NCBI RefSeq assembly: GCF_045679555.1
Contig: NC_092091.1
Coordinates: 83,135,953 to 83,199,952, forward strand
Direction: 5' to 3'
Source of the DNA: Salvelinus alpinus
Taxonomy: Eukaryota; Chordata; Actinopteri; Salmoniformes; Salmonidae
DNA: 64,000 nucleotides
Position 1 is the first letter of the stretch. Each line of letters starts with the position of its first letter. Below, in pieces: positions 36,101 through 41,016 of the stretch. The notes under the pieces were generated by a model. The model was not told where the DNA came from. It was given only the letters and a program-made list of their open reading frames with translations, and did no database searches. The position numbers and the translations under genes are program-made.

Positions 36101-36876
36101 GATCTATATACACACACAACCCCTATCCTATACACGCGCTACCATCACACGTGAAGAATATCCATAGGACACCATATAGACTACAACATCTCCACTTCGC
36201 CTTCAAATAAACAACGATTTAAGGGAATATATCAGATAAATACATGCACTTGATGCTTGGACGTTACATAACACCGATTATGTAGGTTTTTGGACGGGGA
36301 TGCGCTGTTTCGTAACTAAATTGTGCAGAACTGCATGTTCTAATCTGTGTGGACATGGACACACCTCCCCAACGGAAAAGGGGGCGTACTGCCTCAACAA
36401 GCGCTCAGCAATAATGTAAGAATGAAATGATTACATGTAACTTTTCTTGCAATGTTTTTTCAATAAACTAGTAAAGAATGATGCAGTGGATCATCCTGGA
36501 ATGAATAAAGTACATAAATGTCGCGCAATTTGAAGGAAACTGCATTGATTGAAATATCCTGAAATTGTGCATACAAATTCAGCCAATGTTGGATAAACAA
36601 TCCAAATGTATAAAATCAATCTCAACTGTTTACACAGACGGTCATTAAAACCAACTGTAATTGCATTGACCTTCGCGTCAATCCCCACATCACGCACGCG
36701 TGACGCGTCAGCTAGGATGCAACAAACGCTTAATATAAAAATGACCCAAACAAATACAATATACTCCATCAAATTGGACCTCTTCTAATCCACTCACCAT
36801 TTCTGGATAAGGGTAGGGCGACTGTCATTCGTGTCAGGAGCCCCAGTCTCTGCCAAGCCGATCTACAGAAAAACAT
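10129..36876 (-). CDS. mgarp: mgarp gene span (spliced, 5-6 exons): mitochondria-localised glutamic-acid-rich protein
   Basis: Reconstructed from splice signals and conserved peptides, not from one open frame. Coding order on the minus strand: 36,876-36,798; 29,946-29,843; 20,822-20,750; then either 17,520-17,057 (stop TAA) or 12,235-10,859 joined to 10,172-10,129 (stop TGA). All junctions are GT-AG and in phase. The mammalian family (MGARP/HUMMR/OSAP) is a single-pass mitochondrial protein with a Glu-rich tail. It is reported to be induced by hypoxia through HIF-1 and to act with Miro/TRAK in mitochondrial transport. The segment [20 protein letters not shown] followed by [11 protein letters not shown] matches the human membrane helix and YYAYKTV motif. 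The short form is 239 residues (human about 240). The tail is acidic and low in complexity. Its introns, especially intron 2 (9 kb), are filled with minisatellites. Identification is strong for exons 1-3 and good for exon 4a; use of 4b is inferred. Confidence 0.88.
10173..10858 (-). other. mgarp: Intron between exons 4b and 5
   Basis: AT-rich with no recognisable coding or repeat content. It is bounded by GTAAGT at 10,858 and the CAG acceptor at 10,173. Confidence 0.5.
10859..12235 (-). CDS. mgarp: mgarp exon 4b, alternative acidic tail with coding minisatellite
   Basis: Acceptor 'CTTCTCTTTTTAG|ATGCTGTG' and donor 'GTGGAAG|GTAAGTCA', both phase 1, bound 1,377 bases of open frame (458 full codons). 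The start reads (D)[18 protein letters not shown], then [19 protein letters not shown], followed by a long Ala/Val/Glu/Pro tail typical of the Glu-rich family. About 14 tandem nonapeptides of the type VPEASAAVE occupy 11,406-11,797. GC content is much higher than in the introns, and the frame stays open across irregular as well as repeated sequence, which argues for coding. It is phase-compatible with exon 3 and so competes with exon 4a. The frame would read on past the donor into non-acidic sequence, which supports use of the donor. It could be a lineage-specific alternative exon or part of an adjacent gene. Confidence 0.7.
11406..11797 (-). repeat. mgarp: 27-bp coding minisatellite, about 14 units
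   Basis: Unit on the + strand is 'caggtacttccacagcggca' + 'gaagcct', encoding VPEASAAVE on the minus strand. Two units carry a 6-bp insertion (Glu-Ala). Differences are few (VDV, APA), so the array is recent and probably length-polymorphic without breaking the frame. Confidence 0.93.
12371..12650. repeat. About 78-80-bp tandem repeat, about 3.5 copies
   Basis: The blocks 'cagacaccatactaaatcag' and 'agagtaaccatgtcagatgt' recur in order at 12,371, 12,443, 12,519 and 12,587 with small deletions between them ('cacaagcttcac' present only in the middle copies). It lies in mgarp intron 3, just above exon 4b. Confidence 0.9.
12660..14520 (-). other. mgarp: mgarp intron 3 (long isoform) / downstream of exon 4a; no gene seen
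   Basis: A small 33-36-bp duplication ('accctactacaggctggcat' at about 13,087 and 13,123) and an A-run at 13,981. A candidate AATAAA on the minus strand lies at 14,140-14,145, which could end the short mgarp transcript. No coding exon recognised. Confidence 0.45.
14528..14745. repeat. Degenerate palindromic repeat copy 2, followed by a salmonid SINE 3' tail
   Basis: 14,528-14,640 has 'ggaaccctattccctataaa' and 'agcgcactatatagagccca' as diverged arms. 14,655-14,737 reads 'ggccgtcattgtaaataaga' then 'ttgttcttaactgacttgcc', the 3' region of tRNA-derived salmonid SINEs on the + strand. The SINE head is missing. Confidence 0.7.
15329..15523. mobile_element. MITE-like hairpin element, about 195 bp
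   Basis: The left end 'gcggtctgtatcatccaatc' and the reverse complement of the right end 'GCGGTCTGTATCGTCCAATC' match at 19 of 20 bases. Similarity continues through 'agagcaga..tacaa' and towards 'tgttag', giving arms of about 50 bases. A third, direct copy of the arm interior ('cttccaatcacagagcagat') sits in the middle at about 15,416. No open frame and no clear target duplication. I do not recognise the family. Confidence 0.65.
16420..16505. repeat. Palindromic salmonid repeat, copy 3
   Basis: 'aaatggcaacctattcccta' and 'tagggaatagggtgccattt' form the arms. The centre is shortened to 'tacttttgaccagagcctat', with one gtgcactac arm lost. Confidence 0.8.
16885..16965. repeat. Palindromic salmonid repeat, copy 4 (diverged)
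   Basis: 'ggaaccctattccatacgta' faces 'gtagtgcactacatagggaa' + 'tagggtg'. The left arm is degenerate. Confidence 0.7.
17057..17520 (-). CDS. mgarp: mgarp exon 4a, Glu/Ala-rich C-terminal tail (short isoform end)
   Basis: Acceptor 'CATCTCCTTCCAG|AAGCAGCACC' joins in phase to the last G of exon 3, making a Glu codon. The 464 bases then read 153 residues to TAA (17,057-17,059). The tail is built from Glu, Ala, Val and Pro, starting with four PAAEEAA-type heptads (a 21-bp coding repeat at about 17,440-17,520) and ending in [10 protein letters not shown]. With exons 1-3 the product is 239 residues, close to human MGARP. The high GC content and an open frame through non-repetitive sequence support coding. 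The frame upstream of the acceptor is open too (to 17,725) but turns into unlike sequence. This is the best candidate for the ancestral terminal exon. Confidence 0.82.
17440..17520 (-). repeat. mgarp: 21-bp coding repeat, about 4 units (PAAEEAA)
   Basis: 'tctgctgctggtgctgcttcc' blocks repeat in tandem at the start of exon 4a. In-frame length change would alter the tail without a frameshift. Confidence 0.85.
17521..20749 (-). other. mgarp: mgarp intron between exons 3 and 4a
   Basis: 3.2 kb bounded by GTGAGT (20,749) and CAG (17,521). Contains a C-run at about 18,155-18,170 and palindromic repeat copy 5. No exon with matching phase recognised. Open frames at 18,252-18,458 and 18,644-18,970 show no family resemblance. 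Confidence 0.5.
19078..19172. repeat. Palindromic salmonid repeat, copy 5 (most complete)
   Basis: 'ccctacatagtgcactactt' with 'ttgaccagagccctatgggc' is mirrored by 'cctggtcaaatgtagtgcac' and 'taaatagggaatagggtgcc'. The centre 'agggcccatagggct'-type junction is intact, so this copy shows the full inverted structure. Confidence 0.88.
20750..20822 (-). CDS. mgarp: mgarp exon 3 (post-membrane conserved segment)
   Basis: Acceptor 'CCATTCAG|GCTTACAAG', donor 'CCCAAGG|GTGAGTAC'. The 73 bases encode [20 protein letters not shown] then LRPK, ending in phase 1. The AYKTV...D motif directly after the membrane helix is the best-conserved part of the family (human YAYKTVTSD). It begins in phase 0, matching exon 2. 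Following it the transcript may join 4a or 4b. Confidence 0.92.
21098..23735. repeat. Modular 28-bp (22-34 bp) minisatellite array, about 90 copies
   Basis: The invariant core 'agtgagctcaacgtaytggg' is joined by variable linkers: 'acaaggctgtac' in the left 400 bases, then 'acagtgac', 'acagggac', or doubled 'acagggacagggac'; in places there is no linker. Hexamer gain and loss inside the linker explains unit lengths of 22, 28 and 34. The y position switches between c and t along the array, with a few 'gtatcggg' units. It lies in mgarp intron 2. Every unit carries GAGCTC. Confidence 0.97.
23740..24170 (-). other. mgarp: Intron 2 spacer between two arrays
   Basis: AT-rich single-copy sequence with no exon signals I trust. 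Confidence 0.5.
24173..24478. repeat. 61-bp tandem repeat, 5 copies, each with an internal inverted repeat; G-run at its end
   Basis: Units contain 'caagacatgctaacctctca' + 'tcattacattacaggg' + 'ggaggttagcattttatatc'. The 9-base words gctaacctc and gaggttagc are exact inverted complements around a roughly 20-base loop, so each unit can form a hairpin. The right end runs into about 15 G (24,478-24,493). Confidence 0.93.
24887..29486. repeat. 33-bp minisatellite array, about 139 copies
   Basis: Units of 'ttccctaaccaaaccactgg' + 'cctggggtcattg'. The main variants are ctgGCctgg, ctgATctgg, ctgACctgg and ctaGCctgg, plus cctaaTcaaa and aaaAcactg. A 25-base unit occurs at about 28,706. At 28,084-28,108 the sequence 'catgtgtcctaatgtttacg' interrupts the array and is nearly the same as the right flank at 29,484-29,508. 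Frames are open on both strands across kilobases because the unit is 11 codons without stops. It lies in mgarp intron 2 and is not a gene. Confidence 0.97.
29487..29842 (-). other. mgarp: Intron 2 start; 'gatctaggatcagt'-type words
   Basis: Several diverged copies of a 'ctgatctaagatcagtgt'-like motif (29,527, 29,628, 29,690, 29,755, 29,823). They resemble the 'cactgatctgggg' part of the adjacent 33-bp unit, so the array may have grown from such a motif. No gene. Confidence 0.45.
29843..29946 (-). CDS. mgarp: mgarp exon 2 (membrane helix)
   Basis: Acceptor 'GTCTCCTTACAG|TGGTTCC', donor 'GTCTAC|GTAAGTAC'. 104 bases: two complete the Val codon begun in exon 1, then 34 codons. They read [20 protein letters not shown] and [14 protein letters not shown]. 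The Gly/Ser-rich stretch followed by a roughly 18-residue hydrophobic, Gly-rich helix corresponds to human FPGSSGSN plus its membrane segment. The exon ends in phase 0, exactly where exon 3 starts with AYKTV. No open frame of note surrounds it, so splice signals define it. Confidence 0.92.
30040..30700 (+). mobile_element. Tc1/mariner-like transposon remnant, 3' end
   Basis: A decayed transposase 3' half on the + strand: pieces resembling '..FQQDKDP..', '..[17 protein letters not shown]' and a clean C-terminus [20 protein letters not shown] (about 30,477-30,536) are separated by stops and frameshifts. The right terminus 'aaacctttgactggtactgta' is the familiar salmonid Tc1 end. The left inverted repeat and the catalytic N-terminal half are not visible. 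It is inactive and sits in mgarp intron 1. Confidence 0.88.
30797..31113. repeat. 42-bp tandem repeat, about 7.5 copies
   Basis: Units of 'aatcccagttcatcctacca' + 'agctaaacacgactagccaacc' with small variants (acgc, accc, atgc). The right end reads into 'agtccagacctgggttcaaa', a common salmonid repeat word. Confidence 0.95.
31114..31270. repeat. Salmonid dispersed repeat fragment ('cagacctgggttcaaata')
   Basis: 'ccagacctgggttcaaataa' with 'tttgaaataatttc', then 'gattgagcttgcctggctta' and 'ggtatttgaaagatttcaaa'. I know these words as parts of a dispersed salmonid repeat with inverted internal structure. Boundaries are approximate. Confidence 0.5.
31572..32191. repeat. 87-bp tandem repeat, 7 copies
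   Basis: Each unit has 'gttgtgtgtgggtggcatgg' ... 'cagtagggctgggtggacag' ... 'agtaaacagactgccagggt'. Units 1 and 3 carry an extra 'ttgtta' between units. Only one substitution is obvious (ggaTag at about 31,977), so the copies are recent. Confidence 0.96.
32338..33250. repeat. Compound array: (CA)n alternating with AACCAGTCAAT
   Basis: About 37 units made of a variable (ca)4-16 run followed by 'accagtcaatcaca', plus a recurring 'aaacagacacaaccagtcaa' variant. Length varies with the CA run. A block of units bounded by the 'aaacagac' variant recurs at about 32,435, 32,713, 32,890, 33,043 and 33,193, which looks like higher-order duplication. Confidence 0.96.
33251..33544 (-). other. mgarp: Intron 1 spacer
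   Basis: Single-copy sequence, nothing recognisable. Confidence 0.45.
33545..34422. repeat. 30-36-bp minisatellite with (GT)n linker, about 28 copies
   Basis: Core 'acctgtctctgggtgagag' followed by 'agtgtgtgtgttt' or 'tgtgtgtgtgcac' of variable length. 'gtttacctg' units dominate both sides, while 'gtgcacctg' units cluster at about 34,060-34,220. Each core contains acctg, a splice-donor-like word on the opposite strand. Confidence 0.95.
34577..34776 (+). mobile_element. HpaI-type tRNA-derived SINE (salmonid)
   Basis: The head 'gtagcctagcggtatcctaa' with 'gttgggccagtaaccaaaag' and the B-box-like 'agatcgaatcccc' derive from a tRNA. The body 'ctgcccctgaacaaggcagt' and the tail 'ataagaatttgttctgaact' + 'gacttgcctagttaaataca' end in a T/A tract. 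This order is that of the salmonid HpaI SINE family as I know it. Pol III promoter boxes are slightly mutated. It lies in mgarp intron 1. Confidence 0.88.
34777..35330 (-). other. mgarp: Intron 1 spacer
   Basis: Single-copy sequence with a C-run and (CCA)n near 35,135-35,158. No exon signal recognised. Confidence 0.45.
35334..35623. repeat. 24-bp minisatellite, 12 copies
   Basis: Units of 'gtgtgcagaaacacacagag' + 'cagg'. Early units have 'gcgg', one has a 2-base deletion (at about 35,472), and some have 'gtgcggaa' or 'gtgaggaa'. All frames are open in places, as expected for a unit of eight codons. Confidence 0.96.
35624..36797 (-). other. mgarp: 5' part of mgarp intron 1
   Basis: Unique AT-rich sequence starting at the GTGAGTG donor (36,797). 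No further exon recognised. Confidence 0.5.
36798..36876 (-). CDS. mgarp: mgarp exon 1 (start and mitochondrial presequence)
   Basis: The first ATG of the inferred transcript (36,874-36,876) opens [20 protein letters not shown] followed by LPLSRN, then donor 'AGAAATG|GTGAGTG' in phase 1. Four Arg, no acidic residues and hydrophobic spacing give an amphipathic mitochondrial targeting sequence, like the Arg/Leu-rich human N-terminus. There is no ATG in the roughly 135 bases between here and the TATA-predicted start, so the choice of start is firm. An internal in-frame Met (residue 17) is possible but would lose most of the presequence. Confidence 0.87.
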
Positions 36877-37039
36877 TTCTGATCAAATCCAGGATCTAGT
36901 GTACAGTGCGTGTGGTGGTACAGGAGGCTTGCTGGATGACTGAGGAGAGACCAGCTGTGATCACGCAACTACAGACTGCGCTCGTTAGAGTGTAGGCAGA
37001 GAATTCACCAAAGAGAGAACACCCCCCTCCCCCCGCCTC

Positions 37040-37047
37040 TTTATAAA
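37040..37047 (-). promoter_or_regulatory. mgarp: TATA box of mgarp (TTTATAAA)
   Basis: On the minus strand ACGTTTATAAAGAGGCGGGG puts TATAAA about 30 bases above a start near 37,010 and about 165 bases above the ATG. A G-rich stretch (37,021-37,037) lies between them. No competing TATA nearby. Confidence 0.6.
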
Positions 37048-37084
37048 CGTCATCCCCGACAGGTCAAAGGTTGACTTGACATGA

Positions 37085-37090
37085 CACGTG
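37085..37090. promoter_or_regulatory. mgarp: CACGTG element upstream of mgarp
   Basis: 'gacacgtgat' contains CACGTG, an E-box that also includes the ACGTG core of hypoxia-response elements, about 40 bases above the TATA box. Mammalian MGARP is reported as a HIF-1 target, so the element is plausible. A 6-base match alone is weak. Confidence 0.4.
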
Positions 37091-37500
37091 ATTTTTGGGG
37101 AATAAACAAAATAAAAGACTTTGAACAACATGTTCCAGGGGTTCTATATGGATTTCACTGAAATATTTGGGAGAGTTTGTGGTGGATTTTGTTATGCGTC
37201 AATGAGAATGGCAGACCAGATCTCGTTCAGGCATAAATGATCGATCGCCTGTTCAAGTGGTATAGTACCGTGGAGATGCCAGAAATACAGGCGGATCTTT
37301 ATCAAAGTACAGTATGCACAGTTTGGTATTATTTCATATAATAACTTCAGCATAAGTCTAACTACCATAATATAACCATATTAGCATAGCCCTATTCGAT
37401 AACAGGCTACATCTGAAAAAGATTAAGTCCAAACAAAAACAAAGTGTCCATATTAACCAATCCAGTCAAATGGCCATTGTCACTGTCAAAGTGCCTGTTG
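37091..37500. other. Upstream spacer
   Basis: AT-rich unique sequence between the mgarp promoter and the 78-bp array. Nothing recognised. Confidence 0.45.
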
Positions 37501-37502
37501 GA

Positions 37503-39470
37503 TTCCCAGAGCATCTCATTCCCCTCTACTACTATGTATTAATGGATTAGGCCTCTCTCCTGCAGCGTGGAAGGACATGATTCCCAGAGCATCTCATTCC
37601 CCTCTACTACTATGTATAAATGGATTAGGCCTCTCTCCTGCAGCGTGGAAGGACATGATTCCCAGAGCATCTCATTCCCCTCTACTACTATGTATAAATG
37701 GATTAGGCCTCTCTCCTGCAGCGTGGAAGGACATGATTCCCAGAGCATCTCATTCCCCTCTACTACTATGTATAAATGGATTAGGCCTCTCTCCTGCAGC
37801 GTGGAAGGACATGATTCCCAGAGCATCTCATTCCCCTCTACTACTATGTATAAATGGATTAGGCCTCTCTCCTGCAGCGTGGAAGGACATGATTCCCAGA
37901 GCATCTCATTCCCCTCTACTACTATGTATAAATGGATTAGGCCTCTCTCCTGCAGCGTGGAAGGACATGATTCCCAGAGCATCTCATTCCCCTCTACTAC
38001 TATGTATAAATGGATTAGGCCTCTCTCCTGCAGCGTGGAAGGACATGATTCCCAGAGCATCTCATTCCCCTCTACTACTATGTATAAATGGATTAGGCCT
38101 CTCTCCTGCAGCGTGGAAGGACATGATTCCCAGAGCATCTCATTCCCCTCTACTACTATGTATAAATGGATTAGGCCTCTCTCCTGCAGCGTGGAAGGAC
38201 ATGATTCCCAGAGCATCTCATTCCCCTCTACTACTATGTATAAATGGATTAGGCCTCTCTCCTGCAGCGTGGAAGGACATGATTCCCAGAGCATCTCATT
38301 CCCCTCTACTACTATGTATAAATGGATTAGGCCTCTCTCCTGCAGCGTGGAAGGACATGATTCCCAGAGCATCTCATTCCCCTCTACTACTATGTATAAA
38401 TGGATTAGGCCTCTCTCCTGCAGCGTGGAAGGACATGATTCCCAGAGCATCTCATTCCCCTCTACTACTATGTATAAATGGATTAGGCCTCTCTCCTGCA
38501 GCGTGGAAGGACATGATTCCCAGAGCATCTCATTCCCCTCTACTACTATGTATAAATGGATTAGGCCTCTCTCCTGCAGCGTGGAAGGACATGATTCCCA
38601 GAACATCTTATTCCCCTCTACTACTATGTATAAATGGATTAGGCCTCTCTCCTGCAGCGTGGAAGGACATGATTCCCAGAGCATCTCATTCCCCTCTACT
38701 ACTATGTATAAATGGATTAGGCCTCTCTCCTGCAGCGTGGAAGGACATGATTCCCAGAGCATCTCATTCCCCTCTACTACTATGTATAAATGGATTAGGA
38801 CTCTCTCCTGCAGCGTGGAAGGACATGATTCCCAGAGCATCTCATTCCCCTCTACTACTATGTATAAATGGATTAGGCCTCTCTCCTGCAGCGTGGAAGG
38901 ACATGATTCCCAGAGCATCTCATTCCCCTCTACTACTATGTATAAATGGATTAGGCCTCTCTCCTGCAGCGTGGAAGGACATGATTCCCAGAGCATCTCA
39001 TTCCCCTCTACTACTATGTATAAATGGATTAGGACTCTCTCCTGCAGCGTGGAAGGACATGATTCCCAGAGGATCTCATTCCCCTCTACTACTATGTATA
39101 AATGGATTAGGTGGGCCTCTCTCCTGCAGCGTGGAAGGACATGATTCCCAGAACATCTCATTCCCCTCTACTACTATGTATAAATGGATTAGGCGGGCCT
39201 CTCTCCTGCAGCGTGGAAGGACATGATTCCCAGAGCATCTCATTCCCCTCTACTACTATGTATAAATGGATTAGGCGGGCCTCTCTCCTGCAGCGTGGAA
39301 GGACATGATTCCCAGAGCATCTCATTCCCCTCTACTACTATGTATAAATGGATTAGGTGGGCCTCTCTCCTGCAGCTTGGAAGGACATGATTCCCAGAGC
39401 ATCTCATTCCCCTCTACTACTATGTATAAATGGATTAGGCGGGCCTCTCTCCTGCAGCTTGGAAGGACAT
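37503..39470. repeat. 78-bp (right end 82-bp) minisatellite array, about 25 copies
   Basis: Units contain 'gaaggacatgattcccagag', 'catctcattcccctctacta', 'ctatgtataaatggattagg' and 'cctctctcctgcagcgtg'. The left 20 units are almost identical. The last five have a 4-base insertion ('aggcgggcct' or 'aggtgggcct'), and the final two have 'gcagcTtgg'. The 78-base unit equals 26 codons and is open in several frames on both strands, giving false 500-codon frames. The array ends at the terminus of the Tc1-derived element. Confidence 0.97.
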
Positions 39471-39983
39471 GTACACCAATCACAAATATAAATGCAGCAT
39501 GTAAAGTGTTGGTCCCATGTTTCATGAGCTGAAATACAACATCCCTGAGTGCTTCTGTCTGTAGTAAAGCCCTTTTGTGGGAAAAAACTCATTCTGATTG
39601 GTGCAGCCCACCCCCCAGAGGGTGGGCCTGGGCCCCCAGAGGGTGGGCCTGGCTGCCAAGTGGGTGGGCCTGGGTCCCCAGAGGGTGGGCCTGGCTGCCA
39701 AGTGGGTGGGCCTGGGTGCCCAGAGGGTGGGCCTGGCTGCCAAGTGGGTGGGCCTGGGTCCCCAGATGGTGGGCCTGGGTGCCCAGAGGGTGGGCCTGGC
39801 TGCCAAGCGGGTGGGCCTATGCCCTCCAAGAACCACCCATGGCTGTGCCCCTGCCTAGTCGTGTGAAATCCATACATTAGGGCCTTATTTATTTCAATGG
39901 ACTGATTTCCTGATATGAACTGTAACTCAGTAAAATCTTTGAAATTGTTCCATGTCGCGTTTATACATTTTGTTCAGTATACA
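39471..39983 (+). mobile_element. Non-autonomous Tc1-like element with internal 42-bp array
   Basis: The left part 'atgcagcatgtaaagtgttg' + 'gtcccatgtttcatgagctg' and the right part 'aactgtaactcagtaaaatc' + 'tttgaaattgttccatgtcg' + 'tttatacattttgttcagta' are the two ends of a salmonid Tc1-family transposon as I know it, brought together by loss of the transposase. The right end is well kept; the left terminal repeat is degenerate ('tacaccaatcacaaatataa'). It cannot move by itself. Confidence 0.78.
39600..39822. repeat. 42-bp G-rich tandem repeat, about 5 copies
   Basis: Alternating 'gggtgggcctggctgccaag' and 'gggtgggcctgggtccccag' blocks inside the Tc1 derivative. Runs of GGG every 4-8 bases make G-quadruplex formation possible on the + strand. 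Confidence 0.93.
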
Positions 39984-39989
39984 TCAGAG

Positions 39990-40187
39990 ACTAGGTTGCG
40001 TCCCAAATGGTAACTTTTTAGTGCACTATTTTTGACTAGGGCCCATAGGGAATAGGGTGGCATTTGGTATTCCCTATAGAGTGCACTACTTTTGACCAGG
40101 GCCAATAGGGAATAGGGTGCCATTTGGTATTCCCAATTTAGTGCACTACTTTTGACCAGGGCCAATAGGGAATAGGGTGCCCTTTTG
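39990..40187. repeat. Palindromic salmonid repeat, copy 6: three tandem half-units
   Basis: 'gcgtcccaaatggtaacttt' is followed by three repeats of 'gtgcactacttttgaccagg' + 'gccaatagggaatagggtgc', about 60 bases apart. Here the family is amplified as direct repeats and not as a simple palindrome. Confidence 0.85.
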
Positions 40188-40239
40188 GAGAGCCAAACAC
40201 TCTGAATTTACAAACGCACCCTAAAGCTAACTGGCGAAG

Positions 40240-40325
40240 CAGCTATGGTTTCCATGGTTTCCAGGTGTTTGATGCCGTTCCATTTGCTCCGTTCCGGACC
40301 CTCAGCAGCCTCCTGTGGCCGACAT
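40240..40325. repeat. Fragment of a salmonid dispersed repeat
   Basis: 'tggtttccaggtgtttgatg' + 'ccgttccatttgctccgttc' + 'cagcagcctcctgtgg' are words I know from a common salmonid repeat end. No structure is visible. Confidence 0.4.
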
Positions 40326-40479
40326 ACAGGGTGAATTCTCAATAAGTGGGACACCTTTTTGCGTTTCTGTCTTCTGTAACCTCTTCAGACATCTATCCAA
40401 CATATTAGCCCAACACATGATACATTTCTGAAATCCTCAAGATGTTTCCTAATCACAAAAAAATCAGTTGGACTCGCTC

Positions 40480-41016
40480 TACTTTAACATTGGCGTCCCA
40501 CAAGTGTCCATATTAGGCCCTCTTCTGTTTACCATCTATATAAATGATCTCCCACCTGCTTGCCCACAAGATGACATGCAGATGTATGCAGACAATACAG
40601 TCCTGTATGTACTGTCAAAAAACAGACAACATGCTGTTAACAAGTTAACTGAAGCTATGGTCCACGTCTCTAAATGGTTGGCTGATTCTTGCCTGCATTT
40701 AAACATTCACAAGACTGTTTGGATGTACTTCTGTAAGAAAACCATTGATTCTACCCAACGAGCTGTTCCGGTCAATGGGGAGAAACTCAACAGCTGTTCC
40801 GGTCAATGGGGAGAAACCCAACGAACTGTTCCGGTCAATGGGGAGAAACTCAACAGCTGTTCCGGTCAATGGGGAGAAACTCAACAGCTGTTCCGGTCAA
40901 TGGGGAGAAACTCAACAGCTGTTCCGGTCAATGGGGAGAAACTCAAAAGTTGTGTCTAACTTCAATTATCTCGGCATCATTTTGGACTCTCAACTTCATG
41001 TTCAAGAAACAGGTGA
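40480..41016 (+). pseudogene. LINE reverse transcriptase fragment 1 (broken ORF2)
   Basis: Reads GVPQVSILGPLLFTIYINDL at about 40,492-40,551, then MYADNTVLYVLSKN, then HVSKWLADSCLHLNIHKTVW. After a tandem expansion it continues in another frame as VSNFNYLGIILDSQLHVQ (about 40,949-41,002). These are the B-D motifs and following LGIILD block of non-LTR reverse transcriptases. The catalytic YADD box is YADN and the usual PQGS is PQVS, so the copy is dead. A 31-bp array (40,757-40,945) interrupts the region encoding the NGEKLK segment. The 5' part is missing. Confidence 0.9.
40757..40945. repeat. 31-bp tandem repeat inside the LINE ORF, about 6 copies
   Basis: Units of 'agctgttccggtcaatgggg' + 'agaaactcaac'. 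The normal ORF2 has the VNGEKLK segment once. Here it is repeated, and because 31 is not a multiple of three the copies cycle through frames. Confidence 0.93.

Noticed and set aside
37539..39226. Overlapping 525-549-codon open frames on both strands
   Set aside because: The 78-bp unit is 26 codons and stop-free in three frames. The variants are not biased towards silent positions in any frame as far as I can see.
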